Assembly: GCA_964364925.1 (NCBI GenBank)
Contig: CAYIOB010000005.1
Location: 1-27,187, forward strand
Reading direction: 5' to 3'
DNA length: 27,187 bases
Source of the DNA: JAMCZC01 sp964364925
Lineage (GTDB): Bacteria > Patescibacteriota > Microgenomatia > Levybacterales > UBA12049
Part shown: in pieces, positions 14,876 through 21,115 of the stretch
Numbering within the stretch: the stretch's first letter is position 1
Layout of the letters: each line of letters starts with the position of its first letter
Notes under the pieces: model-generated
What the model was told of the DNA's origin: nothing
What the model saw: the letters and a program-made list of their open reading frames with translations, nothing else
Databases searched by the model: none
Translations under genes and position numbers: made by a program

Positions 14876-14881
14876 GCATAA

Positions 14882-14887
14882 ATAATA
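14882..14887 (-). promoter_or_regulatory. -10 element of the 79-aa gene, predicted leaderless
   Basis: TATTAT on the minus strand, followed by 6 nt and the ATG at 14875. No convincing -35 is visible. Confidence 0.4.
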
Positions 14888-14957
14888 CACTGGAAGTTTT
14901 TACTCGGCTTGACGACTAAGGGATTTTTGCCTGACACTAACCTGACAATAAACCTTA

Positions 14958-14986
14958 TTGATAAATGGTTTTTGTGGAATTACAAT
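14958..14986 (+). promoter_or_regulatory. Promoter of the NTPase-wHTH regulator
   Basis: TTGATA (14958-14963) and TACAAT (14981-14986), each 5/6 matches, are 17 nt apart. The ATG at 14999 lies 12 nt downstream, giving a leader of about 6 nt. This promoter argues against the longer in-frame start at 14909, which would place the promoter in coding sequence. Confidence 0.6.
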
Positions 14987-14998
14987 AGGAAGACGAAT

Positions 14999-16300
14999 AT
15001 GGCACACAGCGTTATCGAGGCAAACTATCCCCTTACTTTTCGCCGGGGAGAAGCAAGGGAACTCGGCAAGCACTTAAAAAACAGACACGCAGTTGTTTTG
15101 ATAGGAATGAAAAAGGTGGGAATAAGTAATTTTCTCCGCTTTTTTTTAAACAATAAAGACATCCCGGGAACCTATATAAAGGATTACAGGAGACATTTAT
15201 TTATTCCTATAGAGCTTAATGATTTAGTTGAGTGCGAAATCGCACCATTCTGGACACTAACTTTAAAAAGAATTGTAGATTCGGTAGAGGAGTACCCAAT
15301 TGATGAAAAAATTAAAGAGCAAATCGGAAATTTATTTTTAGAGAGCATTCAGCTTCAAGATCTATTTTTCACAATAGACAGCGTTCGTCTTTCGCTTCTA
15401 AAGATTACGGAACAAGGATATTTACCAACCATTTTTTTTATAAGATTTGATCGAATGAAAGACGCGGTAACGCCGGAGTTTTTTGCAAATTTGGAAGGGA
15501 TTAAGTCAACTAACCAGCAGGTTACTTTTGTTTTCACCAGCTACCAGCCTTTAAAAAAACTTATGCCTTCGGCTTTTCCAAAGACTTCTTGGACGGTATT
15601 TTTTAAAAACATTTATATTAGTCCTGCAAAAACAGAAGACGTAAAAACAATACTCACAAGTTATAAAAAACGTTTTGGAGTTCCTCTTTCTGAAGATCTT
15701 GAAGATTATTTATTTGAATTGGTTGATGGTTATACGCAATATCTTCAGCTGGCGCTTATTTTTCTTCACGACAAAAAGGAAGCGATAAAAACAAAAGAAA
15801 AACTTTATCTAGGCCTTAGTAAAGATGAAAGAATTAACCTTCAGTCGGAAGAGCTTTGGGAAAGCTTAGATAAAAACGCGCAAGAAATATTATTAAAAAT
15901 AGTAAATAATGAAAAAATCTTGTCAGAGGGAAAAAGAAGATCGATATATCTTTGGAATACAGGGTTTATAAAAATAATAGGCGCAAATAATTATGTTTTC
16001 AGTAAACTTTTTGCGGATTTTGTAAAACAAAAAGAAAAAACAGGGAGCGCAAAAGAAACAAATAATGAATTCAGTAAAAAAGAAAATTTATTGTTTAACT
16101 ATCTTTTAGAAAATAAAGACAAAATTTGCGAAAGGGAACAGATTATCGAAATAATTTGGCCGGAGGAAGAAGAGTTGGGCGTATCGGATTGGGCAATAGA
16201 CAAGTTAGTTGCAAGGGTGCGAAACAAATTAAAAAACCAGGATAATAACTACGAAATACAAACAATAAAAACAAGAGGCTATAAACTAACGGAAGTTTAA
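14999..16300 (+). CDS. NTPase-like protein with C-terminal OmpR/PhoB-type winged helix
   Basis: 433 residues from the ATG at 14999. The N-terminal half resembles an AAA/STAND-type ATPase: a P-loop-like VVLIGMKKVGISNFLRFFL (residues 32-50) and a Walker B-like TIFFIRFDRM (144-153), then VTFVFTSY as a possible sensor strand. The P-loop is degenerate: the GxxxxGK[ST] lysine is replaced (G36...G41-I-S), so ATP hydrolysis is doubtful. Residues about 345-433 form a Trans_reg_C winged helix (KICEREQIIEIIWPEEEELG, IDKLVARVRNKL, IQTIKTRGYKL), the DNA-binding domain usual in OmpR/PhoB regulators. There is no receiver domain, so it is not a standard response regulator. It is probably a transcription factor whose sensory half binds a nucleotide or protein. 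Targets are unknown; the divergent 79-aa gene and valS are candidates. Confidence 0.75.
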   Translation: MAHSVIEANYPLTFRRGEARELGKHLKNRHAVVLIGMKKVGISNFLRFFLNNKDIPGTYIKDYRRHLFIPIELNDLVECEIAPFWTLTLKRIVDSVEEYPIDEKIKEQIGNLFLESIQLQDLFFTIDSVRLSLLKITEQGYLPTIFFIRFDRMKDAVTPEFFANLEGIKSTNQQVTFVFTSYQPLKKLMPSAFPKTSWTVFFKNIYISPAKTEDVKTILTSYKKRFGVPLSEDLEDYLFELVDGYTQYLQLALIFLHDKKEAIKTKEKLYLGLSKDERINLQSEELWESLDKNAQEILLKIVNNEKILSEGKRRSIYLWNTGFIKIIGANNYVFSKLFADFVKQKEKTGSAKETNNEFSKKENLLFNYLLENKDKICEREQIIEIIWPEEEELGVSDWAIDKLVARVRNKLKNQDNNYEIQTIKTRGYKLTEV

Positions 16301-16303
16301 TTT

Positions 16304-16395
16304 ACCCTGCACTTTCATCACTAGCCATTAGCTTGAAAAAGCTATAAAATAAGAAGTATTGCAAGGTAAGTTTTTTTAAAAAGAAAGTGCAGGGT
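16304..16395 (+). promoter_or_regulatory. Long-range inverted repeat in front of valS
   Basis: ACCCTGCACTTTC (16304-16316) and GAAAGTGCAGGGT (16383-16395) are perfect 13-nt reverse complements, extendable by one G-U pair. The 66-nt interval contains a second hairpin, TAGCTT-GAAA-AAGCTA (16329-16344). The 3' arm ends two bases before the valS ATG and holds AGGGTG, the only Shine-Dalgarno-like sequence, so pairing would hide the ribosome site. This spacer has no ORF. It shows none of the conserved T-box sequence elements. A possible -10 (TATAAA, 16343-16348) lies in the loop; if transcription starts there the 5' arm would not be in the RNA. Confidence 0.55.
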
Positions 16396-16397
16396 GT

Positions 16398-18533
16398 ATG
16401 GATAAGGTATATAGTCACAAAGATGTTGAAGAAAAAATATACAAAGAATGGGAAAAAAAAGGATATTTTGCCCCAGAGATAAATCCTAAGGGAAAACCTT
16501 ACTCAATAATCTTACCTCCTCCAAACGCAAATGCGCCTTTGCATTTTGGCCACGCAATGTATGTTTTGGAAGACATTCTTATCCGTTTTAAGCGAATGCA
16601 GGGATTTAAAGCCCTCTGGCTTCCCGGAGCAGATCATGCGGGCTTTGAAACGCAATTTGTTTTTGAGAAAAAACTCCAAACAGAGGGGAAGTCACGCTTT
16701 GATTATTCTCGGGAAACTTTGTATAAAATGATTTGGGATTTTGTGCAAAGCAATAGGCCCGTTATGGAAAACCAGCTAAGACGTCTTGGTTTTTCACTTG
16801 ATTGGAGCAGGAGAAAATTCACGCTTGATGAGGATATTATAAAAATAGTTTATAAAACTTTTAAAAAATTACATGATGACGGATTAATTTACAGAGCCGA
16901 AAGACTCGTAAATTATTGTACTTTTGACGGGACCAGTTTTTCGGATTTGGAAGTAATTTACGAAGAACGTCAAAACCCTCTTTATTACATAAAATATGGA
17001 TCTTTGGTTTTGGCAACAACCAGGCCGGAAACAAAATTCGGCGATACCGCGGTTGCTGTTCACCCCGATGATAAACGTTACCAAAAATACATCGGAAAAG
17101 AATTAGACATAGAAACGGTTTTAGGTAAAGCAAAAATTAAAGTGGTTGCGGACAAAATGGTTGATCCCGAGTTTGGCACAGGCGTTGTAAAAATAACGCC
17201 GGCACACGATTTTAACGATTACGAAGTAGCAAAAAGACATAACTTACCAATGCTCCAGGTAATAGGACTGGATGGAAAAATGAATGAAAAAGCGGGTAAG
17301 TTTGCCGGGCTCTATGTAAAACAGGCGCGAAAGGCCGTTGTTTCCGAAATGCAGGAAAAAGGATTAATTGAAAAAGTTGACGAAAATTACACCCATAGAA
17401 TCGGACTTTGCTATAAATGTAAAAATCCAATTGAGCCTTTACCGCTGGAGCAGTGGTTTATAAAAATGGAGCCCTTGGCAAAGCCGGCAATAGAAATTGT
17501 AAAATCGGACAAGATTAAAGTTTATCCTAAAAATATGGAAAAACTTTATTTTCAATTTTTAGAAAATATAAGAGATTGGAATATTTCAAGGCAAATCGTG
17601 TGGGGAATTAGAATTCCTGCCTGGAGATGTAAAGCATGTTCAGAATGGACGGTTACAGAAGGAACTGTGCCTAAATCATGCTCAAAATGCTCATCTGAAA
17701 ATTTAGTTCAAGACGAAGACGCATTTGATACGTGGTTTTCTTCAGGACAATGGCCCTTCGCTGTGCTCAGGGCAAGCCAGCAAGGGGATTATGATACATT
17801 TTATCCAACCACTGTTATGGAAACAGGTTATGACATTTTAAGGTTTTGGGTAGCCAGGATGGTAATGCTCGGGATTTACGAGACAAAAAAAGTGCCTTTT
17901 GAGACTATTGTCCTGCACGGCCTGGTAAACGACCCTTTAGGCAAAAAAATGAGTAAAAGCAAGGGTAATGCAATAAATCCGTTAGAGCTTGCGGATACTT
18001 ATGGAGCTGACGCGGTTAGGTTTGCGCTTGTGTACGGAACAGCCTTGGGGAACGATCAGTCTCTTTCTTACCCAAAGCTTCAGGCAATGCGCAACTTTAC
18101 CAATAAATTATGGAATATGGGGCGCTTTGTTGAGACAAAGCGAAGTCAAAAGTCAAAAGTCAAAAGTCAAAATTTAACAATTCAACAATTAAACAATTTA
18201 GCAATTAACGAAAATGACAAGAAGATGGTGGAAAAGACTGAAAAACTGGCTGGGGAGGTTACCAGACTTTTGGAAAAATATGATTTTAACCATGCCGCAC
18301 AAAACCTATATGATTTTGCTTGGCATGAATTTGCCGACGTTTATATCGAAGACGTCAAAAACAGAATTGATGAGCAATCATTCATAATTCTTAATTCTTT
18401 ATTCTTAATTCTTCTCAAGCTTCTTCACCCTTTTATGCCTTTTGTCACGGAGGAAATATATAGACTATTGGGCGGGGAAGGATATTTGATTATCAATAAC
18501 TGGCCTTCCTCCGTTAAAACTACGGAAGGGTGA
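16398..18533 (+). CDS. valS: Valyl-tRNA synthetase, short form
   Basis: 711 residues, class I synthetase. PPPNANAPLHFGHA (41-54) carries the HIGH-type motif as HFGH (49-52), and KMSKS lies at 517-521. The editing domain has TTRPETKFGDTAVAVHP. Two Cys-x-x-Cys pairs (CYKC; then CKAC with CSKC) suggest zinc binding. DWNISRQIVWGIRIPAW and DTWFSSGQWPF follow the ValRS rather than IleRS or LeuRS pattern. The enzyme charges tRNA-Val and edits mis-activated threonine. It is well below the usual 850-950 residues, lacking the C-terminal coiled-coil tRNA-binding arm. Two stretches in the anticodon-binding half are encoded by heptad/octad tandem repeats (18143-18207, 18379-18413), the first as a Lys/Ser/Gln/Asn-rich linker. 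The gene sits behind a long inverted repeat. Confidence 0.93.
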   Translation: MDKVYSHKDVEEKIYKEWEKKGYFAPEINPKGKPYSIILPPPNANAPLHFGHAMYVLEDILIRFKRMQGFKALWLPGADHAGFETQFVFEKKLQTEGKSRFDYSRETLYKMIWDFVQSNRPVMENQLRRLGFSLDWSRRKFTLDEDIIKIVYKTFKKLHDDGLIYRAERLVNYCTFDGTSFSDLEVIYEERQNPLYYIKYGSLVLATTRPETKFGDTAVAVHPDDKRYQKYIGKELDIETVLGKAKIKVVADKMVDPEFGTGVVKITPAHDFNDYEVAKRHNLPMLQVIGLDGKMNEKAGKFAGLYVKQARKAVVSEMQEKGLIEKVDENYTHRIGLCYKCKNPIEPLPLEQWFIKMEPLAKPAIEIVKSDKIKVYPKNMEKLYFQFLENIRDWNISRQIVWGIRIPAWRCKACSEWTVTEGTVPKSCSKCSSENLVQDEDAFDTWFSSGQWPFAVLRASQQGDYDTFYPTTVMETGYDILRFWVARMVMLGIYETKKVPFETIVLHGLVNDPLGKKMSKSKGNAINPLELADTYGADAVRFALVYGTALGNDQSLSYPKLQAMRNFTNKLWNMGRFVETKRSQKSKVKSQNLTIQQLNNLAINENDKKMVEKTEKLAGEVTRLLEKYDFNHAAQNLYDFAWHEFADVYIEDVKNRIDEQSFIILNSLFLILLKLLHPFMPFVTEEIYRLLGGEGYLIINNWPSSVKTTEG
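18143..18207 (+). repeat. Tandem repeats inside valS: (AAGTCAA)4 then (AACAATTN)4
   Basis: Four exact AAGTCAA heptads (18143-18170), one AATTTAA, then four octads AACAATTC, AACAATTA, AACAATTT, AGCAATTA (18176-18207). The frame stays open and encodes a low-complexity linker (SQKSKVKSQN, then LTIQQLNNLAIN) between the catalytic core and the anticodon-binding domain. Confidence 0.85.
18379..18413 (+). repeat. Heptad array inside valS (AATTCTT type)
   Basis: Units CATTCAT, AATTCTT, AATTCTT, TATTCTT, AATTCTT in tandem, read as a hydrophobic IILNSLFLILL helix segment of the anticodon-binding domain. A 7-nt unit gives a 7-residue protein period, compatible with a helix. Confidence 0.75.
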
Positions 18534-18541
18534 ACCAAAAC

Positions 18542-18958
18542 ATGAGTAAAGTAAAAATAAAAAAGTTAAAAAAACCACAATTCCCGAGGATTTACCGAAG
18601 AATTACCGAAAATAAAGATTTTCCTCACGTTTTAAAAATTCTTAAAAAAATGACAATTGTTTTTATTTTTGCCGTAATTTTTGTTTTTATCTTATTTACA
18701 GCAGTTGATTTGCAGAGAAATTTTGTTAAAAATCAACAAATTCAAGCTCAACGGCAAAAATTAATTCACGAAATAAACATTTGGAAATCATTTTCCGATA
18801 AATACAAAAACTACAAAGAGGTTTATTTTCAAATAGCGGTTAGAGAGTTTCAGTTGGGGAATTTTAAATCTGCAAACCAATATTTGCAAAAAACTTTATT
18901 TATTGACCCAAACTACGAGGAAGCGTTAAAACTGCAAAGAGAATTAAGCAATAAGTAG
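18542..18958 (+). CDS. Small membrane-anchored protein with TPR-like C-terminus
   Basis: 138 residues from the ATG at 18542. An in-frame GTG at 18530 that overlaps the valS stop is the alternative. The N-terminus is very basic (KVKIKKLKKPQ), a single membrane helix lies at about 40-60 (TIVFIFAVIFVFILFTAV), and the remainder is helical. It ends in a pattern like one and a half tetratricopeptide repeats (YKEVYFQIAVREFQLGNFKS, then ANQYLQKTLFIDPNYEEALK). TPR units mediate protein contacts, so it may be an accessory scaffold on the outer face of the membrane. It is probably cotranscribed with valS. Its stop directly abuts the convergent rplY stop with no spacer. I do not recognise a named family. 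Confidence 0.75.
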   Translation: MSKVKIKKLKKPQFPRIYRRITENKDFPHVLKILKKMTIVFIFAVIFVFILFTAVDLQRNFVKNQQIQAQRQKLIHEINIWKSFSDKYKNYKEVYFQIAVREFQLGNFKSANQYLQKTLFIDPNYEEALKLQRELSNK

Positions 18959-19723
18959 TTATTCTTTAGGAGCTTTATCTGCCGGTTTTTCTTTCACCGA
19001 GTCAGACTCGGCCAGAGCCGCGTTTGACGGGGCTTCGCTTGGTTTTTCTTCGCCTTCGGCGGGAGTTTCTCCTTCTGCAGGTGCGCCTTCGGCACCTTCA
19101 GCCGCTCCGGCTTCCGCTTTAGCCGCTTCGGCCGCTGCGGCTTCTTCGGCAGCCAATTCTTGAGCTTCTTTACTGACCAATTCGTCAATCTTTGCCACAA
19201 CCTGCGTTGCATCGGTTAAAATTTCAACTCCGGCGGGTATCTTAAGGTCGGCGACTGTAATTTGGTCATCAACTGCCGCCAAATGCTCAACGTTAACCTG
19301 AATATTTTCAGGTAAATCTTCCGGTAAGGCTTCGACTTCGACTTCGGATAAAATATTTATCAAAAGTCCGAGCTTTTCAGATACGGCTGTTGGTTCTCCG
19401 ATAATTTCCAAAGGTATGGCGGCTTTAACTTTTTCTTTAAGGTTTACTTGGTAGAAGTTGGCGTGCAAAATATTGTTTTTGTAGTCTGATTGAAGATTTT
19501 GAATAAGAACAGGGATTATTTTTCCATCCAGTTCCAAGTCAACGAGCCCTGTTTCTCCGGTTTCTTTGTAAACGGCGCTAAATTCCTTTAACGGAACCTG
19601 AACCGATGTGGATTTTATATTTTTGCCAAAGATGTTTCCGGGCAAAATACCCTCTTTCCTTAATTTTTTAATTTGTTTGCCAAGAATTTTTCTTTTTTCA
19701 ACGGCTAATTTATACCTTTTCAT
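18959..19723 (-). CDS. rplY: 50S ribosomal protein L25 (TL5/CTC type)
   Basis: 254 residues. The N-terminal L25 domain (about 1-90: LAVEKRKILGKQIKKLRKEG, ILPGNIFGK) binds 5S rRNA. The TL5-type beta domain (about 92-182) contains SEVEVEALPEDLPENIQVNV and DDQITVADLKIP. The last 70 residues are an Ala/Glu/Pro/Lys-rich low-complexity tail, probably disordered, whose coding sequence holds a perfect 15-nt palindrome. The protein stabilises the central protuberance of the 50S subunit. It diverges from ruvC. Its promoter, TTGTAA-17-TAGAAT, leaves a leader of only a few bases. Confidence 0.92.
   Translation of the reverse strand: MKRYKLAVEKRKILGKQIKKLRKEGILPGNIFGKNIKSTSVQVPLKEFSAVYKETGETGLVDLELDGKIIPVLIQNLQSDYKNNILHANFYQVNLKEKVKAAIPLEIIGEPTAVSEKLGLLINILSEVEVEALPEDLPENIQVNVEHLAAVDDQITVADLKIPAGVEILTDATQVVAKIDELVSKEAQELAAEEAAAAEAAKAEAGAAEGAEGAPAEGETPAEGEEKPSEAPSNAALAESDSVKEKPADKAPKE
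18997..19011. repeat. Perfect palindrome CCGAGTC-A-GACTCGG inside rplY
   Basis: A 7-bp inverted repeat with a one-base centre in the low-complexity tail of L25, where it encodes AESDS. A degenerate copy is at 20-34. Confidence 0.6.
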
Positions 19724-19732
19724 TAAGATACT

Positions 19733-19761
19733 ATTCTACAGGAAGCTAAGCTACATTACAA
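19733..19761 (-). promoter_or_regulatory. Promoter of rplY
   Basis: Minus-strand TTGTAA (19761-19756), 17-nt spacer, TAGAAT (19738-19733). The ATG at 19723 is 9 nt after the -10, so the leader is about 2-4 nt. The -35 overlaps the region used for ruvC in the opposite direction. Confidence 0.5.
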
Positions 19762-19774
19762 GAATTAATTTGAG

Positions 19775-19783
19775 TGCTATAAT
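19775..19783 (+). promoter_or_regulatory. Extended -10 promoter of ruvC
   Basis: TGCTATAAT is a consensus extended -10 (hexamer 19778-19783). The ruvC ATG at 19794 follows 10 nt later, so the leader is about 3-5 nt. An in-frame ATG at 19782 overlaps the -10 itself and cannot be on the transcript. Confidence 0.6.
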
Positions 19784-19793
19784 GGGTAGAATT

Positions 19794-20276
19794 ATGGTCA
19801 TATTAGGCATTGACCCGGGGATTGCAAGATGCGGATGGGGAGTGGTTGCGGAAGCTGGAAACTCGAAGCTGGAGGTTAGAGGTTACGGGTGTATCCAAAC
19901 GCCAAGTACCATGGAAGTTTCAAAAAGGCTCGCTGTAATTTATACAGAAATCTCAAAATTAATTAAGCAATATTCGCCGGAAGAAATGGCAATTGAAGAG
20001 CTCTTTTTTAATACCAACGCCAAAACCGCTTTTGTTGTCGGTCAGGCGCGCGGCGTCGTGCTTCTGGCAGGAGCCGAGCACAAGCTTAAGAACTATATTT
20101 ATACCCCTTTGCAAGTTAAAATCGCTATTACAGGTTACGGCAGAGCGGAGAAAAACCAAATCGGACAGATGGTAAAAACCCTGCTCAACTTAAAAGAAAT
20201 TCCTAAACCCGACGACACCACAGATGCTTTGGCAATTGCCTTAACGCACGCATTTTCAAGAAAAATGAGGATTTAA
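19794..20276 (+). CDS. ruvC: Holliday junction resolvase RuvC
   Basis: 160 residues, the normal RuvC length. The start at 19794 gives MVILGIDPGIARCGWGVV, the classical N-terminus; an open frame extends upstream to 19608 but runs antisense through rplY and past a consensus promoter. The catalytic acids are D7 (GIDPG), E68 (MAIEELFF), and D141 and D144 (KPDDTTDALAIAL). RuvC is an RNase H-fold nuclease that cuts Holliday junctions as a dimer in complex with RuvAB. The ruvA and ruvB genes follow in order, separated by repeat-filled spacers rather than overlaps. Confidence 0.95.
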   Translation: MVILGIDPGIARCGWGVVAEAGNSKLEVRGYGCIQTPSTMEVSKRLAVIYTEISKLIKQYSPEEMAIEELFFNTNAKTAFVVGQARGVVLLAGAEHKLKNYIYTPLQVKIAITGYGRAEKNQIGQMVKTLLNLKEIPKPDDTTDALAIALTHAFSRKMRI

Positions 20277-20320
20277 CGTTCTTTGTTGGATTGCAAATTA
20301 AAAGATAGAATATTATTCTA

Positions 20321-20348
20321 AATACCAAATACCAAATACCAAATACTA
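20321..20348 (+). repeat. Heptad tandem array E (AATACCA)4
   Basis: Three exact AATACCA units and one AATACTA in the ruvC-ruvA spacer, just upstream of the ruvA -10. Confidence 0.85.
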
Positions 20349-20358
20349 CTATAGCTTG

Positions 20359-20367
20359 TGTTATAAT
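20359..20367 (+). promoter_or_regulatory. Extended -10 promoter of ruvA
   Basis: TGTTATAAT (hexamer 20362-20367), a consensus extended -10 without a clear -35; the -35 position falls in array E. The leader would be about 75 nt and consist almost entirely of heptad array F. Confidence 0.55.
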
Positions 20368-20377
20368 CCTTCTAATG

Positions 20378-20448
20378 CTAGGAACTAGCAACTAGCCGCT
20401 AGCAACTAGTTAACTGAAGGCTAGAGGCTAAAGGCTAATAACTAAATT
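20378..20448 (+). repeat. Heptad tandem array F (CTAGNNN type), leader of ruvA
   Basis: Ten units: CTAGGAA, CTAGCAA, CTAGCCG, CTAGCAA, CTAGTTAA, CTGAAGG, CTAGAGG, CTAAAGG, CTAATAA, CTAAATT. The last unit touches the ruvA ATG at 20449. The CTA core is constant while the rest varies. No Shine-Dalgarno sequence sits at a normal distance. Confidence 0.85.
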
Positions 20449-21033
20449 ATGATAGGATTCCTCAAAGGCAGCATTGAACTTCTGGATAGACCTTTTGTTT
20501 ACATTGATGTTAACGGAGTTGGCTACAAAGTTTTAATATCGGACGCTATTTATTCAAAACTTTCCAAGGACGATAAAATTAAATTTTTTACTTTTACTTA
20601 TGTTCGGGAGGACGAACTTGCCCTTTTTGGCTTTTTGGAAGTCGAAGACTTAAAGCTTTTCGAAGCTTTAATAACAGTTTCGGGGATTGGTCCAAAAACT
20701 GCTCTTAACATTTTTTCTTTTGGCGAGCGAAAAGACATAATCGAGGCTATAATTAAAGGCGATGTATCATTTTTTACTTCGGTTCCGCGCTTAGGCACAA
20801 AAAATGCCCAGAAAATTATCATTGAGCTTAAAAATAAAATGGGAGCGGGCAATGACTTGGATTTATCAGGCAAGGATTTGCTGGAAAACGCGGAAGTTGT
20901 TCAGGCTCTTAAAAATTTCGGTTTTTCGGTAAGTGAAGCCCAGAAAGCTGTTAGGGAAATAAAAACTCAAGGATTAAGTTTGGATGAGAAAATTAAACTG
21001 GCTCTTAAGCGCCTTGGAAAACAGGCGCATTGA
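20449..21033 (+). CDS. ruvA: Holliday junction branch migration protein RuvA
   Basis: 194 residues. Domain I is the OB-fold (MIGFLKGSIELLDRPFVYID, then VNGVGYKVLIS). Domain II has the helix-hairpin-helix motifs (LITVSGIGPKTALNIFS and FTSVPRLGTKNAQKIIIELKNKM). Domain III at the C-terminus (from about 148: NAEVVQALKNFGFSVSEAQKAV) contacts RuvB. RuvA tetramers hold the four-way junction open for RuvB. The stop codon lies in the next heptad-periodic spacer. Confidence 0.96.
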   Translation: MIGFLKGSIELLDRPFVYIDVNGVGYKVLISDAIYSKLSKDDKIKFFTFTYVREDELALFGFLEVEDLKLFEALITVSGIGPKTALNIFSFGERKDIIEAIIKGDVSFFTSVPRLGTKNAQKIIIELKNKMGAGNDLDLSGKDLLENAEVVQALKNFGFSVSEAQKAVREIKTQGLSLDEKIKLALKRLGKQAH

Positions 21034-21107
21034 CGATAGACGATTTACCAGTGACCATTAGTTCCGTAAATAGTAAATAGTAAATAGTAAATAGTAAATG
21101 GTAAATA
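21032..21107 (+). repeat. Heptad tandem array G (GTAAATA)6 with a degenerate upstream half
   Basis: Six units of GTAAATA, one of them GTAAATG (21066-21107), preceded by a degenerate 7-nt-period stretch GACGATA, GACGATT, TACCAGT, GACCATT (21032-21059) that includes the ruvA stop. The ruvB ATG follows 8 nt later with no Shine-Dalgarno sequence. Confidence 0.85.
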
Positions 21108-21115
21108 GATAACAT

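Noticed and set aside
14909..14998. Upstream TTG start for the NTPase-wHTH regulator
   Set aside because: The promoter TTGATA-17-TACAAT lies within it and the encoded 30 residues look unlike the rest of the protein.
16301..16397. T-box riboswitch in front of valS
   Set aside because: No T-box sequence (GGTGGNACCGCG type) or specifier-loop arrangement is present; only the inverted repeat and one hairpin can be seen.
19608..19793. N-terminal extension of ruvC in the same open frame
   Set aside because: It runs antisense to the conserved start of rplY and across a consensus promoter; RuvC proteins begin at the MVILGIDPG segment.
20378..21107. CRISPR array in the ruv spacers
   Set aside because: The repeats are 7-nt tandem units without spacers of constant length, and no cas gene is nearby.
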